Shown one piece after another: positions 43,026 to 55,800 of a stretch of DNA of 64,000 nt. The DNA is taken from assembly GCA_037178675.1 (NCBI GenBank), contig JAYMGJ010000069.1, forward strand, positions 1 to 64,000, given 5' to 3'. The stretch comes from Scleroderma bovista (lineage: Eukaryota > Basidiomycota > Agaricomycetes > Boletales > Sclerodermataceae). Position 1 is the first letter of the stretch. Every line of letters begins with the position of its first letter. The notes below the pieces were generated by a model, which worked only from the letters and a program-made list of their open reading frames with translations, did not search any database and was not told where the DNA came from. The translations under genes and the position numbers were made by a program.

Positions 43026-45354
43026 CTAAGACAACGCCTCAATCTTCTCGATGAGAACCTTCTTGCCTTTGACATCGTGGTCTCTCAAGTAAGATACAAA
43101 GCTTTGTCCGAACCAACCCTTTGTTTTCTTCTTTTCTTCGTCGCCACCTTCCTCCCGGACGCGCTCAAGGAGCTCAGCCACAACGAAGGTGCCATTACCT
43201 TTGGCTATGGCCAACAGAGTTTCTTTGTCGACTGCACACAGGAGTGCTGAAGCAAATTGAACAGCAGAAAACGTTCCTGTGCATTCGACAATTTTTGCAG
43301 AGTGAGAAAAGTGTCCCCCTTGCAGGAGACTTTTGTACATCCTGGATGTGTGTGGCAGATCAATGGGGTGTGGTCGCTTTGGCTCTTCGGACGGGTAGGT
43401 AGATAGAAGTGGCTCAATAAGGGTAGAGATGGCAGCAGACTTGTCTAAGGGGGGCATTCAGAAGCTGAAGAGTGACGCATACGCATTTGGCACTGACCTC
43501 CCTCGGAATAAAGCATGATCTCTAACACAACCAAGCTTCCTCCCGTGTCACGTGCAACTTCAGCCCCCTTCTCCTCCACGAACTTGAGCAAGCCCGGACT
43601 GGCAGCTTGTCGGATTTCAGTCGTCCGTAGAACATTATCTTTCTTGCTCGTTTTTTCGCGTATGGTGTCCGTTTCGGCAATAACGGCGATCTGTGAAGGG
43701 GTGAAATGCCGTCGTGTCCGAGGTACAAGCAGGTAGAAAAGTGATCTGCGCCCTTGGGGGCTAGTTACGAACAACTCTATATTTGAGATTATATCAGAGA
43801 CGAGAGATTTGGCCGTAAGCTTTGTATCGCTGCACGAAGACATTAAGAATTAGCATCTCAAATTACAAACTACTCGGCTTACTCAACCACGTCCAGGGCA
43901 GTGAATATCACAAGCTGGGCCTCGTCATCAACACACATGCGTGCGATGTGGGGTTTGATGACTTTGACAATGTGTTTCCGATCCTATACGGCGTAAGGGG
44001 ACTGTCAATGCGAATTTGGAATGGCGGTACCTTGGCAGTCCCGCACGCTAGAAACTCTCTAACTACCCTGCTGCCATCTCTGGTGTGGACCATTTCGGCC
44101 AAGACGTCCTGGCAGCTATGGGCGGTGATCGGTCGAAATCATGTTGTATGATATTGGGAATACCTCTCGAAAATCTCGCGGCGGAATTTCTCCTGTTCGG
44201 TTTCATCTTGGATGTCATGAATAGTTTCCAGGTACTCCCAGAGGGCACGATGCACAATGGCATGTGTGATTGCCCCTTTATCAGGGTTGTCGAATCTGTG
44301 CACATGGTGAGGTCTAGAACAGATCCTGTGATATTTACGCTCACATTGACGTCAGATTCTCCTTCACGGCATTTAGTATTCGTTTTCTCCTATCCCCTTC
44401 TATACCTTCCAAAATCCCCCGCAAGCCCTCCTTAGCTTTCTCTTTTTCATCCTCAGTTCCCAGCCCAGACGAAAAGAGTGTAGCCTCCTTTCCATAAAAG
44501 TCTCGAAGCAGTATTGACCGCTCGTAAGCATTTGCGTACAGTTCAAATGCATCAGCTAGCACTCCTGAGGCCTCCCGATGCAGCAGCAGACGCAGAACAT
44601 GGGTCCGAAACTCTGAAAATATAGATGCACGATGGGCAGCACAATGTCTTATCAGCTTTGTCACTAGGAACTTGAGGACAAGAGTTTTAACTTAATCAAA
44701 ACCTGGTGATAATAAAAAATATACCTTAGAGTATTTGCTCTGTGCGAGCTGTCTGAAATGACCCTTGAGTTCCGTAGCAATTTGGTCCCTCTCCTGTTGA
44801 CCCCCGTATTTGACGATAGTCTGGATAATCCTGCTGGCGTCGTGCTTGAGCACGATGTCTTTGACTTTTCCCTGCACGACGCTCATGAGATCGCGAACGT
44901 GCTGCTGACGTTCGGCAGGTGGGATATTCTTCTGGCGTGCGAGCGACCAGACGCGCTTGGCATTTGCGAGGAGTTGGGAATGTGGTTTAGCAGCCTTGCG
45001 CTGTTCTTGTAACGTACGCTGAGCTTTGTGTGCTTCCTTGGCAGCTGCAATGACTTGTCAGCATCAAATGAATGCCAATGATGATACGGTACCATTTGGA
45101 TCTTTCTGAGCATGATCGATCACCATTTCAACTTTTTCGGAGGGTACATCCCCGTCCTCAGCCTCTGATTGAGTTGTATCCTCGTCTGAATCCCTCTCGT
45201 TATCTTCGACCTTGGCCGGAAGTGTAACAGGATGTCTTCGTTTTTTCACGGTGTCATCGCGAGATTTGGCCGAAGCGATGCGGATTTTTTTGATTGCTGG
45301 GCCTCCCTGTGAGGCGGGAAGCCTCTTCCTTGAATTTTTTTGTGGAGCAGGCAT
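43026..45354 (-). CDS. PUF6: Pumilio-family ribosome biogenesis factor Puf6
   Basis: Nucleolar PUF-repeat protein (Puf6/PUM3 group) for 60S assembly. The start MPAPQKNSRKRLPASQGGP is basic, followed by an acidic stretch (NERDSDEDTTQSEAEDGD). PUF helices are readable through short introns: IVLKHDASRIIQTIVKYGG, HVLRLLLHREASGVLADAFE, VHTRDGSRVVREFLACGTAK and KPHIARMCVDDEAQLVIFTA. The C-terminal repeats (TFSAVQFASALLCAVDKETL, AKGNGTFVVAELLERV) end KKVLIEKIEALS. An upstream in-frame ATG would add a 36-residue extension with no resemblance to the family, so 45354 is preferred. Four decayed copies of its last 30-80 codons lie among the hydrophobins to its left. Confidence 0.9.
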
Positions 45355-45527
45355 GGAGTCCTGGTAAACTGGTGTCGTATTGTCTGTATGTACACCAGTT
45401 CGAACATTCGGCGAATGTTTTTGCTCATAGGCCAAGACCACGTGACCCTTCCAACTTCCCAAACTCTTTGGTAACTACTAACTACACTCCTTCTAGAGAA
45501 CGACTATCTTCCTCTACGAAGAGAGTC

Positions 45528-46600
45528 ATGGTTGCGCTGCATCTTCTCCAGATCATTCCGTTTTTATTTTATTTGGCAAGTACGTTCCTTTACAACCCGC
45601 TGTAGCTGATATTCATCCATAGGGTCAGGTCTGATCGAAGAAGGGGTACACTTCAGAGACTATAGCCGAGACTATAGAGGGACATTCAAAGGTGAGACAC
45701 ATCGACTCTTGCAACCTTGGTTCGGTTATGGCCACAATCCAGCATTCTTGAATTTTAAACAGCACATCCTCTTCGCGTGCTCTCGACACATTACATTATG
45801 CCGGAAATAGCACCAGACACTTTTGCACTCACACGCGTCGCTAGTCTGCTGGACACCGGAAAGAGTATCGTAGGGATCTTTGCATGGTAGGTGATTTGCC
45901 ACAATGTTATACTTGTGATGAGCAATCCCACTCCAAGTGTAGCCCGACCGGACACTAACGGAATTGCCACATTTATCGGCTTGACGTAAGTCTTTATTTG
46001 TTTTTTTGAGGGCACAGCTCGGTGAGACGTCGGGTCGACGAACTTTTCAAATCTGCCGCATACCTTACAGAAGCATTTATGGTGCACGACTTCCCCCTAC
46101 AGAGCGTCAAGCGAAAGCTCGAAGCTGTGCAAAGGATGCCTTAACGCAGTTGGACACCGGCATTCAACTTCGTGGCATTTCGAACTACTGCACCGTGTCT
46201 AGAAAATGGTGGAAAGGATCCGCTCGGCGGAACGGGTATATTTGCGAGTAATAGGGAAGAAGTCAATTCTCACCCACCGGCGTCCTTCCATCTTCCACGA
46301 TTTGATCGCGACAATGCAATCTTCAGCAGTCACTATTCTCACTAATTTCTGGACGAAGGAGCTGATCGTTTTCGATTGGAAATCCCTTCCCTCATCGATG
46401 TTGTTGGTAGCATTGGAAGCACAATCATGGTTGCCTGTGCCTTTAGCAGCATTAAACATGACGACAGTGACATCAAATTCGCACAAACGGGCATATCTGT
46501 GCGGAGGGAGAAGGATCTGCCGAGGACTAGCCATTGTCAGCCCCAAGAGCGTTCCAAGAAGGTCCTTATAGCAAGTCCGTATCGTCAAGCCTGTTAGCGA
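45528..46600 (+). CDS. Possible multi-exon hydrophobic protein, structure unresolved
   Basis: Several plus-strand pieces with usable splice sites could form a gene: MVALHLLQIIPFLFYLA (from 45528), then GLIEEGVHFRDYSRDYRGTF, FALTRVASLLDTGKSIVGIF, RPDTNGIATFIGL, RRRVDELFKSAAYLTEAF, and later HDLIATMQSSAVTILTNFW and LIDVVGSIGSTIMVACAF. Hydrophobic segments suggest a membrane protein. I could not build one unbroken model, I recognise no family, and the minus strand offers competing frames. Treat it as a locus to test, not as a settled gene. Confidence 0.3.
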
Positions 46601-46959
46601 TGCCGCTAGAAATTAGCGGACAAGAACAGATCCCCGAAACGAGGATTCGCGAAGTTGCTCGTCCCGAGCACGATCCTCTTGAAGCGCAAGTAAAGTCGCT
46701 GAGTATGTTTTAGACCCTGCAAGGCAGGAAAATTGAAACATGTAGTGGGTGATTGCCACTACGTTTTTGTTCGCACCGAACACATACCGCTTTGCTGTAC
46801 CTGTATGGACATTCCGGAACATTGTTGAATACATTATTTTTGCGTGGCTTCAATCTCGGACCGGCCGAGCACATAGCCGGTCCGCATATGTGGCAACACG
46901 CGCGTACGTCCATACATTCTTAGATGATCCTGTCTCGTCGAGTGCTACGACAAGTCGCC

Positions 46960-48142
46960 ATGCCCAGCAAGCTCGTAACCGCTTCCCTCCCAGCCGATGT
47001 TTTCAAGCGGGACATATTCAAAGGAAAGGTTTTGTTTTGTACAGGTGGAGGGTCTGGGATAGGTAAAGCCATGACGGAGGCAGTGGTACTACGTGACCTC
47101 TTCGCCCAGTGCTACTTCATCTCATTCTGACTTTAGATGCGTCATGGCGCTAATGCAACCATTGTTGGCCGACAGTGAGGCTCACCCTGTTCACGACATT
47201 TGGCTACCGATAGCTAACCTAACGTTTCCAGACTGGATCGACTAACAGAAGCCTCCCGCGAGCTCTCGAAGGCTACAGGACAGACGTGTATACCCGCTCA
47301 AGCAGATGTAAGGCAACCACAGCAGCTCAAAGATGCCGTGGCCAAAACCATCGAGCATTTCGGTCGCATCGACTTTGTTATCTGCGGTAGGTCATCGCTC
47401 CGAAATAACGCTTCGAGTGACGCAAGGCATAACCTTATTGACAATGGTGGGTTCGTCGTCATCAGGTGCCGCTGGTAATTTCCTGGCCAGTATCGATGGC
47501 ATGTCTGAAAATGCGTTCAAGACTGTCATCGAGATTGATACGGTACGTGGAGCACGACACAGAATGTAGTGTTGTTACAGCTAATTGAATCAGCTGGGAA
47601 CTTTCAACACCATAAAAGCGACTCTCCCGCACGTCAGAGCCGCACATGGCGCGTATATTCACATCAGTGCGACTCTCCACGGCAGAGGTTTGTGTGACTG
47701 CTTTGCTGACTTCTGGGGCAGTCTCGACTAAAGGACTTGACCTTCCTCCACAGGAACCCCGTACCAAGGCCACGTATCCGCCGCAAAAGCAGGTGTCGAC
47801 GCGCTTTCTGCTGTGCTTGCTGTAGAAGAAGGCCCGAAAGGTGTCCGCTCCAATGTCATAGCTCCAGGGCCAATCGCCAATACAGAGGGCCTATCACGGC
47901 TCTCGAACCAGGCGCCGTCGTCTCCCGGGACGTTCTTCCCCTATCCACTGGGCCGCGTAGGTGAAGTACAAGACATAGCGAGTGCTGGAGTGTTCCTTTT
48001 GAGCGATGCTGCGTCATATATTACGGGTCAAGTGTTACTTGTAGATGGTGGATGGGAGCACCTCAGGGCTTCACAATTGCCTTACCCTCAAGCCGTACTT
48101 GATCCAGATGCCGTCAAGCACATGATCAAGTCAAAATTATAG
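46960..48142 (+). CDS. SPS19: Peroxisomal 2,4-dienoyl-CoA reductase, Sps19 type
   Basis: NADPH-dependent short-chain dehydrogenase needed to degrade fatty acids with even-numbered double bonds. The cofactor motif is TGGGSGIG (about 47040-47065), followed by ATIVGR. GAAGNFLA is the family's version of NAG, joined across an intron ending near 47465. The active-site region reads YQGHVSAAKAGVDAL, where the usual Tyr-x-x-x-Lys is replaced by an H-x-x-A-A-K arrangement, as expected for this subgroup. The last residues KSKL form a PTS1 peroxisome signal. About six exons are needed. The ATG at 46960 (MPSKLVTASLPADVF) is preferred over 46924, which would add twelve basic residues. Confidence 0.92.
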
Positions 48143-48265
48143 GCATGTGTCCGTGTAGCTGTTGCATTACCTTCACATGAAGGGTATCAAATAAGGGTAT
48201 CCATGGATATAAACGAGTCTAAGTAACATCTCGTGGTCGATCTCACTAACAGTCATGCAAATGGT

Positions 48266-49926
48266 CTACTCAATCGATACCAACTCCCGTCCTTCACGCT
48301 CCTTGATGTGGATCGATGCATGCGAAGGTACACCATTCACACGGTGATATGCGTTGAGGTTCTTGTGAAGGGTAAGTTGGAAAACGGAAGCAGAGCCCTG
48401 ACGAGAAATGATGGTCGACCAGGCTAGGAAGAAGGCCCAAATGCGATACCACCTATGGGGATCGTTAGTTTGAAAATGCCCAACCACTAAAGAAAAAACT
48501 AACTTTTCGCCATATTTCTCAACAACCTTTTCCCGGTTGCTCACCCAGTTCAAGTACCACTTCCACAACGTTGCCGAGTAGTGCACACCAAGAACGTCGA
48601 TGTTCTTGACCTCGAACCCAGCAGCTTCGACTTGTGCGACGACCCATCCCAGCGAGCACGATGCATCAGCACCAGGGAAGATGTACTTGTTCATGAACAG
48701 ACCCCTACTCAACGTCAGCAACGAACCGTAGATTGGCCTTGGAGACCTACCAAATCAAGTCCTCATATTGCCACGAGGGCCGAATGCCGGCAACCTGGAG
48801 CACGAAGATACCGTCGTCGTCCAAAAGTTCGTACATCTGGCGCATGAAGGCACCATACCGCCTGATACCGACGTGCTCTGCCATCTCAAGACTGACAATC
48901 TTGGTGAAGTGACCAGGACCACCAGGAATCTCTCGATAGTCCATGCAGAGGATGCGTGCTTTATCAGGAGTAACACCGTTGTTTTTGATGCGATCATTTC
49001 CAAACTTGGTTTGGTTCTTGCCGAGGGTGATGCCAGTAACATCGCAGCCGTAGTTTTTGGCAGCAAATGCGGTGAGGGTGCCCCATCCACATCCAACGTC
49101 AAGTAGACGGTCGTTGGGCTGGAGGTTGAGCTTTGAGCAAACAAGGCCAAGTTTGTTGTCCTGGAGTTGTTCAAGAGTTTGAGCCTCTGCTGTGGTGGTG
49201 ATGACACCAGACGTATAGATCATGCGGGGGCCAAGGAACCTAGACATGGCAGGGTAAGCTGCGGAACGCAACGAAGATGAAGCGGAATGACCATTCATAG
49301 AAGTCGTCACCTCTGTCGTAGTGACCACGGACCTGCTCCTCATCTTGGCTTTGGGAGTGTACAATGACCTCTGGGATTAGGTTGGTGAAGACATATTTGA
49401 ACAGTTCGGGGGTGAAGGTCATCTTGGCCCAGTCGTGTCGCTGCTCCATGATGTCCAGGACGTCACCTGTAGAAACTATGTCAATACATGACAGGGGTGA
49501 GTTGGGAACAGGAAGGTCACCGTTGAAATCAATTTTTCCCTCAAAATACGCGTCGTGGAAGATTTGCATGGGAATTTTTTCCTTGCCATGATAGAGTGCC
49601 TTGAGCTCGTCGTCCTTGATGGTGATGTACTCTTCAATGTCCTTGCCTGGCAGGATAACCTTTTGGTTCCTGCGTTTCCCATACATGGATGCGGCCGTCC
49701 AGTAGGCGACTACGACAGGTACACCAAGGACGATGACAAGGAAGACATAGGTCTTGAATCCACCGCGGTTGACGATAGGAAGGATGCGTTTGACAATGAA
49801 AGGCACACCGAGGACGAGGATGGCGAGGTGTGTGTTGGAAAAGTAGCCATTTCCCTCTGCGAGACCCACGAGGGGCGCGTTTTTTATGGCGGGCGTGTCG
49901 GTGACACACACCGTAGAGAAAGACAT
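48266..49926 (-). CDS. Sphingolipid C9-methyltransferase
   Basis: Adds the C9 branch methyl to the sphingoid base of fungal glucosylceramide, at the ER. The start MSFSTVCVTDTPAIKNAPLV is typical of the family. Two membrane segments follow (LAILVLGVPFIVKRILPIV and YVFLVIVLGVPVVVAYWTAA). The methyltransferase part, of the cyclopropane-synthase type, has HYDRGDDFYEWFLGPRMIYT (formed by splicing near 49220-49290), the SAM loop LLDVGCGWGTLTAFAAK, and IVSLEMAEHVG. The C-terminus WKWYLNWVSNREKVVEKYG, then FFLAWSTIISRQG, matches as well. The ORF could be extended upstream to 50130, but that part is Ser/Cys-rich and probably 5' leader. Confidence 0.92.
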
Positions 49927-50078
49927 TGAGAACGAGAGGACGACGACGGCGGCGATGAGAGAAACGTTGTGTGCTTTTCTTGTCAGCTTAAATTCAGGCG
50001 TTGTTTGTGTGTGTTTTGTCTGGCCACGTCGAGGCGCGAGGTGCCGAGGGTTCGAAGACGCGCAGGACGACGAGCACA
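49927..50078. promoter_or_regulatory. Compact divergent promoter
   Basis: Only about 152 bp separate the start codons of the sphingolipid methyltransferase and the Yif1 gene, so the two probably share a bidirectional promoter. Confidence 0.4.
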
Positions 50079-51183
50079 ATGAGCAACTACTATTCACGGT
50101 CACCGCCGCCACTGCAGCATCCTGTGCCAACCCACCCTGCCTTCATACCGGAGCCACCATCCACGCCGACCTCACCACCACAGGGCTACCAGCGATACCA
50201 CCCACAGTCCCAACCCAACATTCCCGACTTTGCAGCATGGGGATTGAATGACGCGACCACTCAGTTTGGCATGCAACTCGGCCAGAGTGCCGTTGCAGCA
50301 GGCCAGGACTACGTGCAAAAGAATGTGAGGAGGCTTGGACCGGCAAGTTCATTGCGCTCACTCAACTCTCCAGTTTGGCGGATTCATCCCTCTGACCCAC
50401 CTCAAACACCATTTTAACGTCTCAAACTACTACGTCATGAAAAAACTACAGCTCCTTCTGTTCCCGTGGAGACACAAACCATGGTCACGCAAAGTACGGC
50501 GATCGGAAGCTGGTCACACGGAGTGGCAGCCCCCGCGGGATGATATCAACAGCCCCGACCTCTACATTCCCCGTGCGTGTTTCTCCTGGATGGTTTGTTT
50601 CACTCACCGAAATGCTTCGTTCTAGTCATGGCTTTCGTTACATATATTCTAGCAGCAGCGTTGCATACAGGCTTGCAGGATCGTTTTCACCCACAAATAC
50701 TCGGAGCATCAGCATCTCGTGCGCTCGTCGTTCTTCTTCTTGATTTCTTGTTCGTGAAAGGCGGCTGCTACTTGCTTAATATACAAGGATCTGGACAGCT
50801 CATGGACCTCGTCGCCTATGGTGGCTACAAGTTTGTTGGGTGAGGTCGCACTACCCGACCATCAAACGCGCGTGCTCATGTTTGTACAGGGTCATTCTTA
50901 CTCTACTCATCGGGCTATGCAATCCTGGCAGAACGGTGTACTCGTTAATCTTTCTGTATGCCTTTGCGACCAACGCATTCTTCCTTGTGAGTCGTATGTA
51001 CGGTTACATGCGACATACTCACAGCATTGCCAGCTTCGTTCCCTGCGTTCAGTCGTGCTCCCCGATTTGTCTTCGACAACACCCGTCACCGTCTCGCACG
51101 CCCAGCGGAAACGTCGCATCACGTTCCTTTTCCTCGAGGCTGTCATCCAGGTGATTTACATGGGTATTCTTGTCCGAGTGTAG
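50079..51183 (+). CDS. YIF1: ER-Golgi transport protein Yif1
   Basis: Integral membrane partner of Yip1 in COPII vesicle traffic. The protein starts MSNYYSRSPPPLQHPVPTHP, a Pro-rich cytosolic stretch. AAWGLNDATTQFGMQLGQSA and, after an intron, LKHHFNVSNYYVMKKLQLLL are hallmark Yif1 segments. Several membrane helices follow: MAFVTYILAAALHTGL, LVVLLLDFLFVKGGCYLL, GVILTLLIGLCNP and TVYSLIFLYAFATNAFFLL. The last helix is FLFLEAVIQVIYMGILV, ending at the stop at 51183. Five or six short introns are implied. The order of a soluble N-terminus and about five helices fits the family. Confidence 0.93.
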
Positions 51184-51388
51184 ATGCTATTTAGCGTAGT
51201 CGTCGTAATCCCTGTCTTGTGCAGTCGGCAAAAGCCGGGTTGGGTGTCCCATTATCAGCCGACATGTGAATTAAATAGCCCTCATAAAACCAAGTGGGAG
51301 CTGGAAACATATCCAACCCCTGGACCTCGTAGACACGGTCAGTTCGAGATAGCTAACGTCGTAGCGTGCCCCCGTGCGGGGAAGTGCG

Positions 51389-52674
51389 ATGCAGCAATCA
51401 GGTAGCAAAAAATGGACCGCAAACAGCATCATTGGTGCGCTCTCTTGACGCCCATGCCCCTTCGAACTTCTGGCATAATCTAACTACTTGCCGCCGTGCA
51501 TTCTCTTCGTTCCCTACGATCCAGCTGGTGCCGGTGGTGGTTTCGCCGCCAGCATTGCCACATGCCCACTAGATGTCATCAAGACCAGGTTGCAAGCTCA
51601 GCAGGCCGTCCCCGGACAGCAGGGCTACCAGGGTGTCCTTGGTACGTCGATGGATTCTTCATGTCTTATCCACCATCCTGATTCTCTGCAGGCATTTTCA
51701 AAACCACTCTACGACACGACGGAATTCGAGGTTTGTATCGTGGTTTGGGTCCCACGATCCTGGGCTATCTCCCCACATGGGCAATCTACTTTGCTGTCTA
51801 CGATGGCATCAAGACTCGCTTTGGGGAACCTCCACTCGGTGACGGTCCCAAACCAAGGCACATATATCCTGCACCACAGCCGAAGGGCTACCAACCCCTC
51901 ATACGCGAGCATCCATGGACCTTGCACATTCTCTCCGCCATGATTGCTGGAGCAGTCAGTACAACCTGTACAATGCCCTTGTGGGTAATCAAAACCCGCT
52001 TCATGGTGCGTACATCATTTCTAGAACGACTCGATCATCCGATACGACACCAATATAGACACAATCACGACGAGAAGTGAGGTACCGACATACATTCGAT
52101 GCCGCCTGGACAATCTATGAAACAGAGGGCATACGCGCATTTTACCGTGGATTGTTACCCAGTTTGATCGGCATCACGCATGTCGCTGTGCAATTTCCCT
52201 TGTACGAACAGCTCAAGAGATGGGCACGTGAGCATACATTGCCTTCTCAGTTGACTCAACCCCGACTCACATCCGTTCATCAGAGGGCAATTCGGATGTT
52301 TCGTTGCCAAAACACATTATCCTCCTCTGTTCTGCAATAGCAAAAATGACTGCATCCGTTGCCACATACCCTCATGAAGTAATAAGAACCCGACTGCAGA
52401 CACTTCGACTACCCATTGCCGAGGACATGTCTTCGGATGGGATGATCAAGCTGCACGATCGTCGCAGTGTCATTTATATCACACGCAAGATTATCGAGAA
52501 GGAAGGCTGGACCGGTTTGTACAAGGGCCTGTCTGTCAATTTGTTCCGGACAGTGCCTAACAGCGCGGTGACCTTACTCACGTGAGTCAGACTCTCTTCC
52601 CCTCGTCGCTATCCGTTGACGGAAGTAGCTACGAGCTCTTGATGCAACACTTGTCGTCACGGAGATACGACTAA
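51389..52674 (+). CDS. Mitochondrial carrier, Yia6-like NAD+ transporter
   Basis: Six-helix inner-membrane carrier. The first exon encodes MQQSGSKKWTANSII and splices over about 90 bp into AGAGGGFAASIATCPLDVIK. Three carrier repeats are visible through their PxD/ExxK/R signatures: PLDVIKTRLQ, PLWVIKTRF (Trp replacing the acid, a feature of the pyrimidine/NAD/FAD carriers) and PHEVIRTRLQ. GLYRGLGPTILGYLPTWAIY and GITHVAVQFPLYEQLK resemble Yia6/Yea6 closely. The last exon (after an intron at 52581-52630) ends YELLMQHLSSRRYD with a stop at 52674. Substrate assignment rests on resemblance only; other members of the same subgroup (FAD, pyrimidine nucleotides) remain possible. Confidence 0.87.
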
Positions 52675-52840
52675 TGCGCGTTTTCTTGGCCCGTGATAGA
52701 AACAGCTGTCTTCTGCTACTAGAACGAGATTACCCTAGAATTCCTTTGTATAATTATCGTATTAAGGTGGAAACTTGCAATACGTCTTATCGGAACAATG
52801 CACGGTGTGGGGTCATTAATACCATATATTCAAAATAGCA

Positions 52841-55800
52841 CTAAGCAATGAGAGCTGACAGAGCAGGGCCCTCTGAAGGTTTGTACCGCCCGCTACATGT
52901 ACAGCCACACCCTGATCCACAGACCTCGGATTGAGTGTTACGCCAGCACTTGACATGACTGATATGCAAACATTGCCCACAACTTATTGACAGTCCTGGT
53001 TTACCAAACACTGAGCTCATTCTAACCATGCTGGGTAAAGTCGACATACCCTTGACCGGCAGTCGACAAATCGAACATGACGGTTTTCCTGGTCGTATTC
53101 CGCAGTGCGAGCAAGTTTCCATGTCTGTTGTCTGAGTGCGGCCACATCTTTTGCATGCCGGTTGAATACCTTAGACAGCGTTGAGTACTTCCTAATCGAA
53201 CTACCATATGACATACCGAAGCCAAAATTCAGTTGTGACTGAGGCGGTGTCTTCATGAATGCGGAAGCTTTGACTGCATTCAAGAGTTCCAGCCGTTTGT
53301 TCATCAGCTGCCACCTAAATAGATAATCCGCGTAGAATAGGATGTGACAAGCGAAATGCTCAAGTTGGAAAGGCTTCAAGTGGACACTGTAAATGGACAC
53401 CCAGTGAGTGACAACCAAAAAGAGAGTTATCGATACCGACTCAGATTCCATGCCATCATGGTCTTCATCAATAATCACCAGTCTCTTCTGCTGTATCGCT
53501 TGTTTAGTGTTCATGGCCTGCGAAAAGGTGGGTCGACGACTAGGATGGCTTGAGGTTTGGGAGAGAGAAGGTCGCGTAAGTGGTACCACGTGAGGCTCCG
53601 ACCATGATTTTGATAGAGGTGCTGTAGAAGACGACGAAGAGTCTTTCCTAATTTCTTTCCGTCGTGGGGACTCAGGAAGCCGGAGTATACCATCACCGCC
53701 AGGGGTGACCACTGCAAGTCTGGGCGAAAGTGTATCGAGGGGAGTGGCGATAGATTCGTGAACGCCAGACATGAAGTGTCGCATAGAGCCAGTGTTAAAC
53801 AAGCTGGACCACGATCCGCGAGACGAGCTCGATGTCGAGGAGGATGCCGGCGGCATATTGGAAGCGGGCAACACCGCTGGAAGACGTGGCCATCCGGGAG
53901 AGAGTACTCCTGCCTGAGAATCTGAAAGTGTTGGTAAACTGAAGTAGTCATCGTCGGTCTTCGAAATGGCAGAAGCAGGCTCTTTGATCGATGGTGATTG
54001 AACAGCTGGGGCTTGATTAGACCATAAGTCATAGAAGTAAAGTGAACCTACATGGTGTGGGGATGCATGCATGGGCCTTCAGCAATACAACAGCCAGCAT
54101 TGCTAGCATCTGCACATCATAATTGGTACAAAATTCCTTGTGCCTGTATCGTTAAATTAAGGAAAAGGGATCGAGAAGATGTGATAGGATTGCTAACAGT
54201 TTTTCAACAACATACAAGGTAGCAACGGTGAAAATGTTTTCGGTTGCAGTTGATTGCTGCATAGGGAATAGACTTTGGAGTGTTTTGAACATCCGTTCGT
54301 GACCAAATTGACCATGTTCTCTCGCAATACGTGCGTTCGTGGCGCATAGGCCGCCAAGGGTGGGCGCCTCGAAAACATAGGCCGCAGCAACCTTGCGCTG
54401 AGAAAAGCTGATATCACTCGGAATTTTAACATATACAGTGGTACCGCGGACAGGTAAGCCTGCCACGCTACTCGAAGAAATGTCTGGTTGTGTGTCCGAG
54501 TTACGCCTAGGTTTCTGTCGCGAAAACGTAAGAAGGTTTGTCATTATCCGCAGTGTATGATCGCTTTCATCCAACCGTCGAGTGGCTTGCAAGCCTGGTC
54601 GCCGATCCACAGCCGCAAGTCCGAGGCGACGAATAGCATCAGAAAGTAAGGAAGGTGACTGAACAATAGGCTGGGATGATGGAGGCGAGCGGGAATAAGC
54701 TGCTGGTGACGCGACCTCGCTGGAGGCGTTACGGATTATCCGAGGCATGGCTCGGAAAAAGCAAACTAATTCACCTGTAATGCAAAGTAGTGGACGACCA
54801 CGACAACAAGAGCAGTAGAATTTACCATTTGGGCCAAAGACTCCTTGAGACGTGCGGGGTTCTGGTACGTTATTGTTGTTCCTCAGTAAGGACACGGTGA
54901 AATTCCTTGACTTGCGAATGAGTTGTCCAGGTCCCTCGTCTTCTGAAGAGGATCCCGATCCCATATCGACTGGTGTGGTGACTTGATCGTCTTCGTCGCC
55001 AAACAAAAGAAACCGTAAACATGCCTCCAAACATGGACGGCGGCGTTCACGTATAGTGCGCAACTTCCGTAGCATGAAAGCCCGATTTCGTATGGGTATG
55101 AGCGGACTACGTTCAAGGTCGATCTCTGGTGTACCTTCGGGGTGAGGCGCGTGGGGGTAACTTTTTGGAAACCGGAACGACACCCGAACAAAGGCTGACG
55201 AGGATTCGCCCCAAGGTCCATGCAAGGCGACTGTACATGTCCGCTTCTTAGTCAAATCATGCTGTATAGTGTGAGCTACGAATAAAAAAAGTATTTGTGA
55301 CGAACCTTCTCCAGGCGAATACTCTTTAGCGCTGGCTTGGTCAGAACGGAAGTAATTCTTTACGTTCATCAGCTACGTGCATTCAATCGCGCCTGCCAAC
55401 GTACTCATCCTGGAGACTCTGTGGTCCACCGTCACTGTCTCTCCCGTCTCGGGTTCTGCTTGTACTTCGTTTCCGCTTCTGACCAGTGGGTACTACACTG
55501 TATTCTCTCTGTGGGGAGGTCCTGGAGCGTGAACTGACACGACTACTGGAACTCCCTTCCCTCCGATATCCCTTCACGCTCGATAGCCAAACAACGGGAT
55601 CCATTTTCGCCAACTTTCCACCAGCTATATTGCCCCTTGACATCATGGTTGTCCCCGGGATAGGGACCGGATGCTGGTTCTGATTATAGCTGCGTCGTAG
55701 ATCTTGATTGCGGAGATGGGAAGTAGGAACCCCTGATTCGAGAAGAAAGGCACCTTTCCCGCGAGCTGCCGATCCATGATGCGGTTGTAACACGGGGTTT

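Noticed and set aside
44005..44440. Plus-strand frames across the PUF6 gene
   Set aside because: They are antisense shadows; the minus strand carries the PUF repeats.
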